64,000 nucleotides of DNA from an uncultured Glaciecola sp. (GCA_947496235.1 CANMCE010000003.1:310001-374000); one strand, 5' to 3'; shown: positions 1 through 8,538, counted from the stretch's first letter. Notes: a model not told the origin generated them from the letters alone. Made by a program: numbers and translations.

Positions 1-2
1 AG

Positions 3-1268
3 CCCCAACTTGGGACATTTATGAGTACGGGGATCAGCGGCTTATGGAATGACTTAAATGAACCAGCAAATAACTTCATGCCGGATGCAATGTTTAATTT
101 TGACGGTGATATACGCGGTCAAACTGAATCGCGAAATCTATATGCCAACTATGTGAACCGCACTGCCTACGAGTCGCAGTTAGCATTGCGTCCGAATATA
201 CGACCATGGAATTTTTCTCGGGGAGGATACTCTGGTATTCAACGTTATGCGCATACTTGGGGTGGCGATGCGTGGAGTGGTTACGAAAGTATTCGTGTTT
301 CCATTCAAATGAGCATAAGTATGGGAATCAGTGGCCAAAACCAATTCGGCCATGACATGGGTGGCTTTTTAGAATCTCCAGATGCGGAGTTATTTACACG
401 GTGGATGGAGTTTTCTTTGTTTACTCCTTTATTTCGCAACCATTCTGCAAATATCACAGCACCTCGTGAGCCTTGGCTTTTCGGTGAACCTCACACTAGC
501 CGATTGCGCGATTTAGTGAAATGGCGCTATCGTTTATTGCCTTATATTTACACACTGTTTGAAGAAGCACATCGCACAGGGCGTCCTGTTTTAATGCCAA
601 CTTTCTTTTTCCATGAAGAAGATCCCATCACTTATAATCAAGACACAGAGTTCTTATTTGGGCCCAATCTATTAGTCGCGCCAGTATTTACCGAAAATAC
701 AGCAAGCCGAACGCTTTATCTGCCTGAAAACAGCGAATGGGTATATTTTTACACCGATCAAGTGTTTCAGGGTGGTCAGTATGTCACTGTACCTGCGCCA
801 CTAGGACAGCCTCCATTATTTGTTCGTAAAGGTGGTATTATCCCCACGGGTGAAGTAGGTAAATCTACAGATGATCCGAATAAAGGCGAAGATTTAACAG
901 TAGATTTCTATCCCACTGAATATAGCCAATACACTTTATATGAAGACGACGGAAAAACCTTTGACTATCAACAAGGGGAATATCTGAGAACTCACTTTAG
1001 CTTGCAACAAAGTATCGATAGTTTACAATTGACTGTAAATCGATTGGACGGTGACTACTTACCGCAGCAAAGAGCATTATTGTTAAGAGTGCATCTGCAA
1101 GAAAACAAACCTAGTCAAGTGCAATTAAACAGTGCTTCGTTGCCAGAATATCCCAGCGAGGAAGATTTAAAAGCAGTTGCTAGTGGTTGGTTTTACGATG
1201 AAATTAACGGTATTTTGTCAATCAAAAGCCCAGACGCTCCATTACTCTTATTTGAGACAACACCCTAA
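3..1268 (+). CDS. GH31 alpha-glucosidase family glycosidase, 5' end missing
   Basis: Glycoside hydrolase family 31 enzyme (alpha-glucosidase or alpha-xylosidase type), which cleaves alpha-linked terminal sugars by a retaining mechanism. The frame is already open at base 3, so the ATG at 21 is internal and the N-terminal half lies outside the window. Counting from that ATG, the nucleophile motif WNDLNEP is at residues 9-15 (Asp11) and the acid/base region, WGGD, has Asp83. The (beta/alpha)8 barrel is followed by the usual C-terminal beta domains, with a DUF5110-like part (about residues 290-400). There is no signal for export because the N-terminus is absent. The stop codon abuts a broken deacetylase-gene fragment on the other strand, so the 3' end lies at a rearrangement boundary. 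Family assignment is firm; substrate is unknown. Confidence 0.93.
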   Translation, partial: PQLGTFMSTGISGLWNDLNEPANNFMPDAMFNFDGDIRGQTESRNLYANYVNRTAYESQLALRPNIRPWNFSRGGYSGIQRYAHTWGGDAWSGYESIRVSIQMSISMGISGQNQFGHDMGGFLESPDAELFTRWMEFSLFTPLFRNHSANITAPREPWLFGEPHTSRLRDLVKWRYRLLPYIYTLFEEAHRTGRPVLMPTFFFHEEDPITYNQDTEFLFGPNLLVAPVFTENTASRTLYLPENSEWVYFYTDQVFQGGQYVTVPAPLGQPPLFVRKGGIIPTGEVGKSTDDPNKGEDLTVDFYPTEYSQYTLYEDDGKTFDYQQGEYLRTHFSLQQSIDSLQLTVNRLDGDYLPQQRALLLRVHLQENKPSQVQLNSASLPEYPSEEDLKAVASGWFYDEINGILSIKSPDAPLLLFETTP

Positions 1269-1455
1269 ATGTGTGCTACCACACTTCTCGCTAGCGCACT
1301 TAGCGCGTAGCCGCCTTCTAACATGCTTACGACTCGTCCTTGGGCATGATTTTTTGCTACCTCACAAATCTTATGGGTAAGTTCAACTTTCTCTTTACAC
1401 ACTGTTTTAAGCACCAGCCACTATAGGCGATAAAAATGCACCTAAGATGATGATA
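1266..1455 (-). pseudogene. Remnant of a histone-deacetylase gene 3' end
   Basis: Read on the minus strand, about 1268-1380 encodes the last ~37 codons of the deacetylase found intact at 2136-3059, with one amino-acid change (R to H) and stop after ...VVAHI. About ten other codon differences in this stretch are synonymous. The more upstream part (about 1381-1455) matches 2388-2462 of the intact gene, but roughly 113 bp between the two blocks are deleted and the frame contains stops. It cannot make a protein. The excess of synonymous changes suggests it diverged as part of a working gene before it was broken, rather than decaying after a local duplication. Confidence 0.85.
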
Positions 1456-1654
1456 GACGAGAATCGAGAAAATTAAAGAATGTGTAAAATATTCTTAATA
1501 TGATGAAAAACATCGCCATATGACTCATTTGATAACCTAACAATAATATAAATACGCTATAAAAATCATTCACATATAAAGCTTTAATTGATTTAAGCAA
1601 TTGGCACTTTTATTGAATTCATTGAGATACACACTTTGAATATTTATTTAAGTC

Positions 1655-1678
1655 GGTCAATAGGTCAATAGGTCAATT
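1655..1678 (+). repeat. Three tandem copies of an 8-bp unit at a ribosome binding site
   Basis: GGTCAATA occurs at 1655-1662 and 1663-1670, followed by GGTCAATT at 1671-1678, immediately before the ATG at 1679. The AGG inside the last two units is the only Shine-Dalgarno-like sequence available, so copy number could shift the spacing between it and the start codon. Confidence 0.75.
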
Positions 1679-2038
1679 ATGAAACTCGCAAAAAAACATG
1701 CTTTTATAGGTTGTGTAGGAATTTTGGTTTTTTCAGCCGCATCGGTGGCTGCCGTGGGTGCCATACAAGATGAGAATATGCTGAAAGAAGGCTTTGGCAT
1801 AAACACTGTAACAAAAGTTACAACTGATAAAGATTTAGAGGCTCTGTCGTCATTTGAGGCTGAGTTCTCTAACACAGAGTTTAATATGTCAGAGCGTAAT
1901 CACAAGCTTCGTCACCAACGGATTGCGGAAATTATAGAAGAATCTAGAGAACTCTACCGTTCTAATAGTCCTAAATTAGCAGAGAATCACATTGCGCTAG
2001 CTAGAAGTGGTCTTGAATATCATCTAAGCCAACTTTGA
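1679..2038 (+). CDS. Small membrane-anchored or secreted protein, unknown
   Basis: I do not recognise this 119-residue protein. Residues 1-8 are basic and about 9-30 are hydrophobic and small-residue rich, consistent with an uncleaved signal anchor or a signal peptide. The remainder is charged and helix-prone, with a C-terminal region (about residues 70-119) that resembles an alpha-helical hairpin (…IAEIIEESRELY…ENHIALARSGLEYHL). It stands alone between the broken and intact copies of the deacetylase 3' end, so it may have arrived with, or been trapped by, the rearrangement. The start is chosen because the hydrophobic segment begins there; the ribosome binding site is weak. Confidence 0.6.
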   Translation: MKLAKKHAFIGCVGILVFSAASVAAVGAIQDENMLKEGFGINTVTKVTTDKDLEALSSFEAEFSNTEFNMSERNHKLRHQRIAEIIEESRELYRSNSPKLAENHIALARSGLEYHLSQL

Positions 2039-2135
2039 TCAGAGGAGTTAGTTCCGATGTTATTAGGTGAATGGTCCCCATAGATTTTATAAGCATCTAG
2101 TTAGGTCTCAAACACCTTCGTCGTTTTTAACTCGG

Positions 2136-3059
2136 CTAATCTAAGAGTACTTTAATGTGTGCTACTACGCTTCTAGCCAAAGCGCTTAGCGCATAGCCGC
2201 CTTCTAACATGCTTACTACTCGTCCTTGAGCATGATTTTTTGCTACCTCACAAATCTTGCGGGTAAGATAGGCATAATCATCTTCAACTAAACGAAGATG
2301 CCCCAAATCATCCTCTGCATGGGCGTCAAAGCCGGCTGAAATAAATACTAATTCTGGCGCAAATTCATCTAAAGCCTGCCACCAAAGATCAACTTTCTCT
2401 CTATACACACTGCCTTGAGTACCAGCATCTATAGGCACATTTATGATGTGCTTAGGAGTCTCCCCGTCCCCAGTAAATGGATAAAAAGGATGCTGAAAAG
2501 AACTGCAGAACATTATTCTAGGATCGTCTTTAACAATATCTTCAGTACCATTTCCATGGTGAACATCGAAATCCACGATCGCAACCCGAGATAAATTATA
2601 TTTTTTCAACGCGTATTTTGCTGCAATAGCAATGTTGTTAAATAAACAAAAGCCTGATGAAGAAGCGTAACCAGCATGGTGACCTGGCGGTCTTACCGCA
2701 CAAAATACACTAGGTGCGTCACCCTGCATAACCAAATCAACGGCGTCACGACCAGCACCAGCGGCATAAAGGGCGGCATTTAACGTATGTTCCATCATGA
2801 TGGTATCGTCATCAATCCAAATGCGCTCGTCTTTTTCTCTTGGGGCGGAATCAAACACATGCTGAACAAATTTTGGATCATGGGCTAGGATCAAGGTATC
2901 AAAAGACGCTGGTTTGGCATCCGCGAATCGAACCACTAATTCTAAACCAGAGGCAATAATCTGATCGTTTATTTTGTGCAACCGCATGGGATGTTCAGGA
3001 TGCTCAGGATCCATGTTGTGTAGCGTGCACTTAGGACTCCCGATTATGGTAATGGTCAT
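2136..3059 (-). CDS. Histone deacetylase family protein (AcuC/HdaH-like)
   Basis: Zn-dependent deacetylase of the arginase/deacetylase fold, 307 residues, which is typical for bacterial class II-like members. Visible motifs: RPPGHHAG (His127/His128 pair), the metal-binding DFDVHHGNGT with Asp165 and His167, and SAGFDAH with Asp245. It probably removes acetyl groups from protein lysines or from small acetylated amines in the cytoplasm. It follows the acetyl-CoA hydrolase/GNAT fusion gene by 28 bp and is likely co-transcribed with it, which suggests a lysine acetylation/deacetylation pair like AcuA/AcuC of Bacillus. A degenerate second copy of its 3' end lies at 1266-1455. Family is firm; substrate is inferred. 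Confidence 0.92.
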   Translation of the reverse strand: MTITIIGSPKCTLHNMDPEHPEHPMRLHKINDQIIASGLELVVRFADAKPASFDTLILAHDPKFVQHVFDSAPREKDERIWIDDDTIMMEHTLNAALYAAGAGRDAVDLVMQGDAPSVFCAVRPPGHHAGYASSSGFCLFNNIAIAAKYALKKYNLSRVAIVDFDVHHGNGTEDIVKDDPRIMFCSSFQHPFYPFTGDGETPKHIINVPIDAGTQGSVYREKVDLWWQALDEFAPELVFISAGFDAHAEDDLGHLRLVEDDYAYLTRKICEVAKNHAQGRVVSMLEGGYALSALARSVVAHIKVLLD

Positions 3060-3087
3060 GCAAAACTCCTTAAATTATGTGCAACGC

Positions 3088-4932
3088 TTATTCTTGTAAG
3101 TATTTGATTAATTCAATTTCGCCAGGATCTGGATTAAAAACACGTTTGAATCCAAACTTTTCAAAAACCGCTAACATGGGTTTGTTTTCGGATTTCACTA
3201 TTGCAAACATTTTCTTAATTCCACGTTTCGACGCAATATCAATCATGGTGCTAAGCAGACGCTTAGCCATGCCTTTTCCATGCAGATTTTCACGGGTTAC
3301 AAAGGCTACTTCGCATGCATTTTCCTCTGGATAAAGGTAGTAACGCCCCACCGCTTCAATACGAATTTTCGAGCCCTCTTGACGCACTATGGTTAACGCA
3401 ATGTCTTTACTTTGATCTACACTGACCAAGTCGCATGATTTTTCCCTGGTCATGCCTTGAGGCACATAATTATAGCGTAGCCTGACCGTGTCCTTGGTGT
3501 GGGAATAAAAGAACTCTTGCAAACGTCTTTCGTCCGCAGGGTTTAGTGGACGCAAATAGAATACATCATCATCAATCACATGCTTGAGTAGTTGCACGTC
3601 ACCAAGTTCAGGAATATCGGTAGGCGTATGTTTTTGGTAATTAGGTACCCAAAATTGCTGACGAATTTGGCTAAGCAATTCTTCACGAAACTTGGGATGA
3701 GCAACTCTCAATAGTTCCAACGCTCGTTCACGAACACTCTTGCCTTTTAAGCTCGCAATGCCAAACTCAGTCACTACATAGTGTACGTTTCCGCGCGATG
3801 TTACTACACCAGCACCCTCACTTAAGGTCGCCACAATGCGAGAGACTTCACCGTTTTTTGCGGTTGATGGTAAGGCAATAATGGACTTTCCATTTTTACT
3901 TTTAGAGGCACCATGCACAAAATCAACTTGTCCGCCAATTCCTGAATAAAACTTATAACCAATGGAATCGGCAACGACCTGACCACTCAAATCCACTTGA
4001 AGCGCTGAGTTTATACTCACCATATTGGCATTTTTTGCAATATTGGCTGACTTATTCACATAAGCACTGGGATAAAACTCAATATGGGGATTCATGTCGA
4101 TAAAATCATATAACCGTTTGGTACCCATGCAGAAACTGGTCACTGTTTTGCCTGGGTGGAAGGTTTTCGCTCTGTTATTTACCACCCCGGCTTTAATTAA
4201 ATCCATCACCCCATCACTGATCATTTCACTGTGAATGCCTAGATTTTTACGGCTATGCAAATATTGCATTACCACATCTGGAATTTTACCAATGCCAAGC
4301 TGTAAAGTAGCGCCGTCTTCTACTAGCATAGCCACATACTGACCTATACGTTCAATAATTTTGGTGTTTTCCCCAACCTTGACTTCCGGTAAAGGTTGTC
4401 GAGCTTCGATGCAGGCTGAAAATTCGCTGATGTGTAAAAACGAGTGGCCACAAGTACGGGGCATTTCGGGGTTAACTTGGGCAATAATATGTTTAGCCGA
4501 ACGAGCAGCCGCCATCACTATATCTACGGATACGCCTAATGAACAAAACCCTAACTCATCTGGCGGCGACACCATAATCAAGGCTGCGTTTAAAGGTAGA
4601 GTCTCGTTGCTAAATAAACTGGAAATTTCGGATAAAAAGCACGGCGTATAGTCAGCACGCCCTTCATCCACTGCTTGACGTACTTTTTTCCCGTGGATAA
4701 AAAATGTATTTATTTTAAATCTATCTTTATACTGAGGCTCAGCCCAGCGATCTTCGGATACAGTGCCTATGTGCACCATTTCTAGATCGCGGATATTTTT
4801 GGCGTCATCAATTAAGCTGTCGGTTAAGGCATTAGGTACGGCGATATTAGAGCCAATAAATATACGATCTCCGGACTTGATTAACTCAGACCATTCTACT
4901 TTATTTGAGAATTGAGATTTTATTGATTGCAT
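3088..4932 (-). CDS. Acetyl-CoA hydrolase/transferase fused to a GNAT acetyltransferase
   Basis: 614-residue two-part protein. Residues about 1-440 are an acetyl-CoA hydrolase/CoA-transferase (family including 4-hydroxybutyrate and succinyl-CoA:acetate CoA-transferases), with the conserved segment VVTEFGIASLKGKS near residue 390. Residues about 455-614 form a GNAT N-acetyltransferase, with the acetyl-CoA pyrophosphate loop HGKGMAKRL and the C-terminal 'ENKPMLAVFEKFGFKR' segment typical of the fold. The fusion is known in proteobacteria. One half can release or move the acyl group of acetyl-CoA, the other can transfer it to an amine. The gene heads an apparent operon with the deacetylase 28 bp downstream; it starts at ATG 4932, with 216 bp separating it from the divergent next gene. 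Confidence 0.92.
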   Translation of the reverse strand: MQSIKSQFSNKVEWSELIKSGDRIFIGSNIAVPNALTDSLIDDAKNIRDLEMVHIGTVSEDRWAEPQYKDRFKINTFFIHGKKVRQAVDEGRADYTPCFLSEISSLFSNETLPLNAALIMVSPPDELGFCSLGVSVDIVMAAARSAKHIIAQVNPEMPRTCGHSFLHISEFSACIEARQPLPEVKVGENTKIIERIGQYVAMLVEDGATLQLGIGKIPDVVMQYLHSRKNLGIHSEMISDGVMDLIKAGVVNNRAKTFHPGKTVTSFCMGTKRLYDFIDMNPHIEFYPSAYVNKSANIAKNANMVSINSALQVDLSGQVVADSIGYKFYSGIGGQVDFVHGASKSKNGKSIIALPSTAKNGEVSRIVATLSEGAGVVTSRGNVHYVVTEFGIASLKGKSVRERALELLRVAHPKFREELLSQIRQQFWVPNYQKHTPTDIPELGDVQLLKHVIDDDVFYLRPLNPADERRLQEFFYSHTKDTVRLRYNYVPQGMTREKSCDLVSVDQSKDIALTIVRQEGSKIRIEAVGRYYLYPEENACEVAFVTRENLHGKGMAKRLLSTMIDIASKRGIKKMFAIVKSENKPMLAVFEKFGFKRVFNPDPGEIELIKYLQE

Positions 4933-5148
4933 AATTGTCTAGTCAGCTTTCTATGATTGGATTATGGTAACAAATTGATAGGCAACAATATTGATCTGAA
5001 ACTATATTTGACTGCGCAATCACATATTACCGAAATAACAGTTTGTAACTTATGTTTACAATTGCACAATTGACGAAATTAGCAAATTGATTAATGCTTA
5101 GACAATAGTCGCAAGGATAACTAAAACGCAATTTTCAGGAATATCAGC

Positions 5149-5811
5149 ATGCAAAGCCAGATTAAATTAGAAGATAGACCCATTGAACAAGTTCGAGAAG
5201 AGACGATAGATACGCTAATTTATAATTACAGCCATGCAGTTATTTCAGAAGAGGCTTTCGAGCGCCGATTGGACATTGCCACTGTATCCACTTCTCATCA
5301 AGAGATTGTAGATCAAGCTAAAGATCTTCATCCACCAAAGGATGATAGCATTAAGCAGCAACAAGCGCGCCAATTTGAAACTACCTATGACGCTAGTGCT
5401 AAAAGTGATGATGACAAAATCGTATCTGTTCTATCAACCTCAAGTAAAAGCGGTAGTTGGATTGTACCCAAAGAAATCACCTGTATTAGTGTATTAGGCG
5501 AAATTAAATTGGACTTTTCAAATGCGATATTCACCTCTCCCAATGTCACCATTAAAGTCTATTCTATTCTTAGCAGCGATAAACTTTATGTGCCTGAAAA
5601 CATCAACGTTTCTACTTCTGTCATTAATATACTCAGTGGTGTTGACGATCATTTAGCGACTGTTGCCGGGCGACAAGCCCCCCATATTCGTGTAAAAGGT
5701 GTAGGTCTATTAACCGCCATCAAGGTTAAAGTGAAAAAAACCATGAAAGAAAAATTTGTGGCTTTTGCTAACCAAATGAAAGATCTATTTAACGACACTA
5801 AATCGTATTAA
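5149..5811 (+). CDS. LiaF-like / DUF1707 domain protein
   Basis: 220-residue protein. Residues about 1-60 resemble the short DUF1707/SHOCT-type helical domain (LIYNYSHAVISEEAFERRL). Residues about 95-165 resemble the beta-helical C-terminal domain of LiaF-type 'cell wall-active antibiotics response' proteins (VLGEIKLDF..., then repeated VTIKVYSIL/INVSTSVINIL strands). In Firmicutes such domains sense or modulate envelope stress; here no transmembrane segment is visible, so it is probably cytoplasmic or peripheral. It is monocistronic, with a weak purine-rich ribosome binding site (AGGAA at about 5137). Function in this organism is unknown. Confidence 0.75.
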   Translation: MQSQIKLEDRPIEQVREETIDTLIYNYSHAVISEEAFERRLDIATVSTSHQEIVDQAKDLHPPKDDSIKQQQARQFETTYDASAKSDDDKIVSVLSTSSKSGSWIVPKEITCISVLGEIKLDFSNAIFTSPNVTIKVYSILSSDKLYVPENINVSTSVINILSGVDDHLATVAGRQAPHIRVKGVGLLTAIKVKVKKTMKEKFVAFANQMKDLFNDTKSY

Positions 5812-5850
5812 ATCTATCGAAAACGAACTTCTATTTGAAAATTATATAGA

Positions 5851-6027
5851 GCGTCTTAAAATTCCCAGCTTTCAATCGCTTTTTGGGTTGAGATGGAACG
5901 GGCCATTTAAAAGACGCTGTGAACCCATCCATGGGCGCTCTGCGAAATCATCCATGATTTCGAAGCTTTTAAATGGCCCGTTCCATAACAACTTTTATGC
6001 GCTTAAAAGCCAGAAATTTTAAGACGC
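5851..6027. repeat. 177-bp element with nested inverted repeats (MITE-like)
   Basis: Perfect 13-bp terminal inverted repeats lie at 5851-5863 and 6015-6027. Inside them a perfect 21-bp inverted repeat pairs 5893-5913 with 5966-5986, and the 52-bp core holds two small palindromes, one at CCCATCCATGGG and one at CGAAATCATCCATGATTTCG. The whole can fold as one long cruciform or RNA hairpin with branched tip. It has no ORF. It lies between two genes in the same direction and might terminate the upstream transcript. The 'catccatg' style palindromes resemble the short interspersed repeats I associate with Alteromonadales genomes. Confidence 0.8.
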
Positions 6028-6083
6028 TAAATGGGCTTATTTTCACATTAGAAGTTTAATGTACATTTAGAATTAGGAGATTT

Positions 6084-6524
6084 ATGCGTTATTTACACAC
6101 CATGGTAAGAGTAAAAGATTTAGATGCGTCACTGCACTTTTATTGTGATTTACTTGGTTTAAAAGAAATTAATCGTTATGACAACGAGGGTGGTCGATTT
6201 ACTCTTGTGTTTTTAGCCGCGCCTGAAGACGAAGAACGCGCTAAAAAAGAAAAAGCGCCCATGGTGGAATTGACCTATAACTGGGATACAGAAGATTATG
6301 ACGGCGGCCGTAACTTTGGTCATCTCGCTTATGTTGTGGATGATATTTACGCCTTGTGTGAAAAGTTTCAAAACGCTGGTGTGACTATCAACCGCCCGCC
6401 AAGAGATGGCCATATGGCCTTTGTTCGCTCCCCTGATAATATTTCTATTGAGCTTTTGCAAAAAGGCGATGCACTTGCGCCCCAAGAGCCTTGGGCGAGT
6501 ATGGAAAATACCGGAAGTTGGTAG
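6084..6524 (+). CDS. gloA: Glyoxalase I (lactoylglutathione lyase), VOC family
   Basis: Converts the hemithioacetal of methylglyoxal and glutathione to S-lactoylglutathione, the first step of methylglyoxal detoxification. The 146-residue protein has the four metal ligands of the small Ni/Co-type enzyme in the expected order and spacing: His5, Glu62, His80 and Glu123. The two beta-alpha-beta-beta-beta halves are recognisable (HTMVRVKDLDASLHFY and GHLAYVVDDIYALCEKF). It is slightly longer than E. coli GloA (135 residues). The start follows a good ribosome binding site (AGGAG). The gene is monocistronic and is followed by a strong bidirectional terminator. Confidence 0.9.
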   Translation: MRYLHTMVRVKDLDASLHFYCDLLGLKEINRYDNEGGRFTLVFLAAPEDEERAKKEKAPMVELTYNWDTEDYDGGRNFGHLAYVVDDIYALCEKFQNAGVTINRPPRDGHMAFVRSPDNISIELLQKGDALAPQEPWASMENTGSW

Positions 6525-6531
6525 TTGAAAC

Positions 6532-6562
6532 AAAAAAGCGTTGCCTGAGCAACGCTTTTTTA
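6532..6562. terminator. Bidirectional terminator between gloA and the TPR gene
   Basis: Hairpin AAAAGCGTTGC / GCAACGCTTTT with a CTGA loop, A-run on the left and T-run on the right, between convergent genes; it can stop transcripts from both sides. Confidence 0.9.
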
Positions 6563-6592
6563 TGTCTATCCACTAGTGGTCATGCGCTAATG

Positions 6593-7909
6593 TCATGGCG
6601 CAGAATTTAAGCTTTGTTGCGCTTCAAATGTGGTGCGTTCACGACCAACAAATTGCTTCCATTGACGAGCAGAAGCTCGGCTTTGAGGAAACTCTTCCGC
6701 TTTCGATAACATCTCAATAGCTTCAGCAAACTGGCGTTTACTGTAGAGGGCCAATCCTAATACCATGTAGTTGTTACCAGGATTACGCAGATTACCTTTT
6801 TCATTTGCTTTATTTGCAGATGCAATAGCTTTATCAAAACGATCAGTGTTGTAATAGAGCAGTGCTAACTGCGCATCTAATACCCCATCATCAGATAATT
6901 CAGCTGCTTTCTCATAAGCGATAATGGCTTTCTCGTCTTCTTTCGCCGACTGCCAAGATTGCGCTAAGAATTCCATATTGCGCTTGTTAGCTTCTAATAT
7001 TCCTTCTTCTATCGCTTGATCCATCAAACGTGCACCTTTATACGGAACACCATTGAAGTAGTAGAGTTGCGCTAACATAAAGGTATCACCAGGCGAGGTT
7101 ACAAAACCTCTCTGATAGGCGATTTCCATGGTCGCTAGCTGCTTATCCCCTTGTTCCAACTCGCCATACATACCAGCTAATTGGATCCAGTATTTTGGCG
7201 CATCATACAAACGAATGAGTTTAGCTATGATGTCTTTGACTTTTTCAGGCTGTTTTAGCTCAAAGTAGATAGCACGTTGCAATACTAACCAGTTTTCATC
7301 CGGTAAATAGCCAGCAGCTTCATGATCAGCAATGGCTTGTTCCAAAATAGAAATCGCTTCTTCATAACGCTTACCTTGATACAAGGCTTGTGCTTTTAAC
7401 ACCAAATTTTTCGGCGGAATATCACCACTTGCTAAACCTTCCCAGCGATTCAAGTAATCCACCACAGCATCATAGTTACCCTGTACCATGTTTAACTGAG
7501 CCAAACTGTATAAAGCAGTTTGTTCAAATCCAACAGGGATTGGCGATTGGGAGACTGCCTTTTCAAACGCTTCTATAGTTTTAGCGTAGTCTTCTTGTTC
7601 GTAATAAATAAAGCCGTAGAAATTGTACATAGTGGCAATTTCATATGCATTCATACTATCCATTTTGGATTTTACTACATCCAAAATTTCAACTGCTTCT
7701 ACTGTGTTACCTTGATCGTTTGCCTCTTGAGCGCGAGACAATTGTTCGAATACTTTGGCTCGCAATGTAGGCACACGGCGAGTTTTCACTTCGCTTTCTT
7801 GCGCCACAGCTGAACTTAACGATATAACGCCGTTGCCAATAGACCCCGTCCACAATGTCACGGAAAGCAAGCAAAATGCAAGGCCAGTAAAGAGTGAATG
7901 AATTTTCAT
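6593..7909 (-). CDS. TPR protein of the TonB energising operon
   Basis: 438-residue exported protein, last gene of the six-gene TonB operon. Residues 1-36 form a signal peptide-like hydrophobic segment ending near VAQE. The rest is a solenoid of tetratricopeptide-like repeats, for example EIATMYNFYGFIYYEQEDYA followed by KTIEAFEKAV, and later LALLYYNTDRFDKAIASANKA. It is probably periplasmic, and by position it may support contacts between TonB, ExbB/ExbD and the outer-membrane receptors. The gene begins 19 bp after tonB with a strong GGAG ribosome binding site and ends before a strong terminator. This TPR partner is common in Alteromonadales TonB operons, but its exact role is not settled. 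Confidence 0.85.
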   Translation of the reverse strand: MKIHSLFTGLAFCLLSVTLWTGSIGNGVISLSSAVAQESEVKTRRVPTLRAKVFEQLSRAQEANDQGNTVEAVEILDVVKSKMDSMNAYEIATMYNFYGFIYYEQEDYAKTIEAFEKAVSQSPIPVGFEQTALYSLAQLNMVQGNYDAVVDYLNRWEGLASGDIPPKNLVLKAQALYQGKRYEEAISILEQAIADHEAAGYLPDENWLVLQRAIYFELKQPEKVKDIIAKLIRLYDAPKYWIQLAGMYGELEQGDKQLATMEIAYQRGFVTSPGDTFMLAQLYYFNGVPYKGARLMDQAIEEGILEANKRNMEFLAQSWQSAKEDEKAIIAYEKAAELSDDGVLDAQLALLYYNTDRFDKAIASANKANEKGNLRNPGNNYMVLGLALYSKRQFAEAIEMLSKAEEFPQSRASARQWKQFVGRERTTFEAQQSLNSAP

Positions 7910-7928
7910 ATTATTTGCTCCTTACCCG

Positions 7929-8534
7929 TTAGTTAAGTTCAAAGGTAACCTGGGTTTGCACCCCGGCCACATCAACGGCTTCGCCGTTAATAATCCGCGC
8001 TTTGTACTTATAACCTAGCACAGAATTAATTGCCGCTTGTTCAAAAATCCCTTCGGGTTCAGCTTTCACTACCACAGGGTCTTTTACTGTACCAAGTTTA
8101 GTCACAGTGAATTCCACTATTACGTAGCCTTGAATCCCACGCTGCATTGCGCGCCTTGGATACACAGCTTGCTGTCTAGCAATTGGTACAAAGTCACCAT
8201 CACCAGCACCTAGACTTGCACCACCTTCCAGACCAACATCTGCCGAGACATCAGCAGAGAAATCCATACCAGCACTTCCTGCATCCGGAGAACTAGACTC
8301 CATCGGCGGAGCCTGCATTTGTGGCGGTGGCTGCTCTGGTTTAGGCGGCTTACGCGGTTTTCTATCTTTTTGTTCTACCTGCTCTTCTTGTTTAACACGC
8401 ACAAAATCAAGTACTTTCCCCTGCGGCGGTTCACCCATTTCACCGCCACCAGTCTTGATTAAGTACTGCATTACAAAGAATAACCCCAAGGTTATTGCAG
8501 CAGCACAAAATAATGCAATGATGAATCTAATCAT
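7929..8534 (-). CDS. tonB: TonB-family energy transducer
   Basis: 201-residue inner-membrane protein spanning the periplasm, which transmits proton-motive force to outer-membrane receptors. The N-terminal transmembrane helix is residues about 4-26. It is followed by a charged and proline-rich linker (KPRKPPKPEQPPPQ), then a Gly/Ser/Asp-rich stretch, and a C-terminal TonB domain (about 115-201) with the YPRRAMQRGIQGYVIVEFTV core. It is shorter than E. coli TonB (239 residues), like the TonB2 class of Vibrio. It lies 4 bp after exbD and 19 bp before the TPR gene. A PHO-box-like site precedes the operon, so it is probably made under phosphate limitation. Confidence 0.93.
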   Translation of the reverse strand: MIRFIIALFCAAAITLGLFFVMQYLIKTGGGEMGEPPQGKVLDFVRVKQEEQVEQKDRKPRKPPKPEQPPPQMQAPPMESSSPDAGSAGMDFSADVSADVGLEGGASLGAGDGDFVPIARQQAVYPRRAMQRGIQGYVIVEFTVTKLGTVKDPVVVKAEPEGIFEQAAINSVLGYKYKARIINGEAVDVAGVQTQVTFELN

Positions 8535-8538
8535 GATC

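Noticed and set aside
1177-1380. 67-codon plus-strand frame over the GH31 3' end
   Set aside because: It spans the GH31 gene end in another frame and the opposite strand of the deacetylase remnant.
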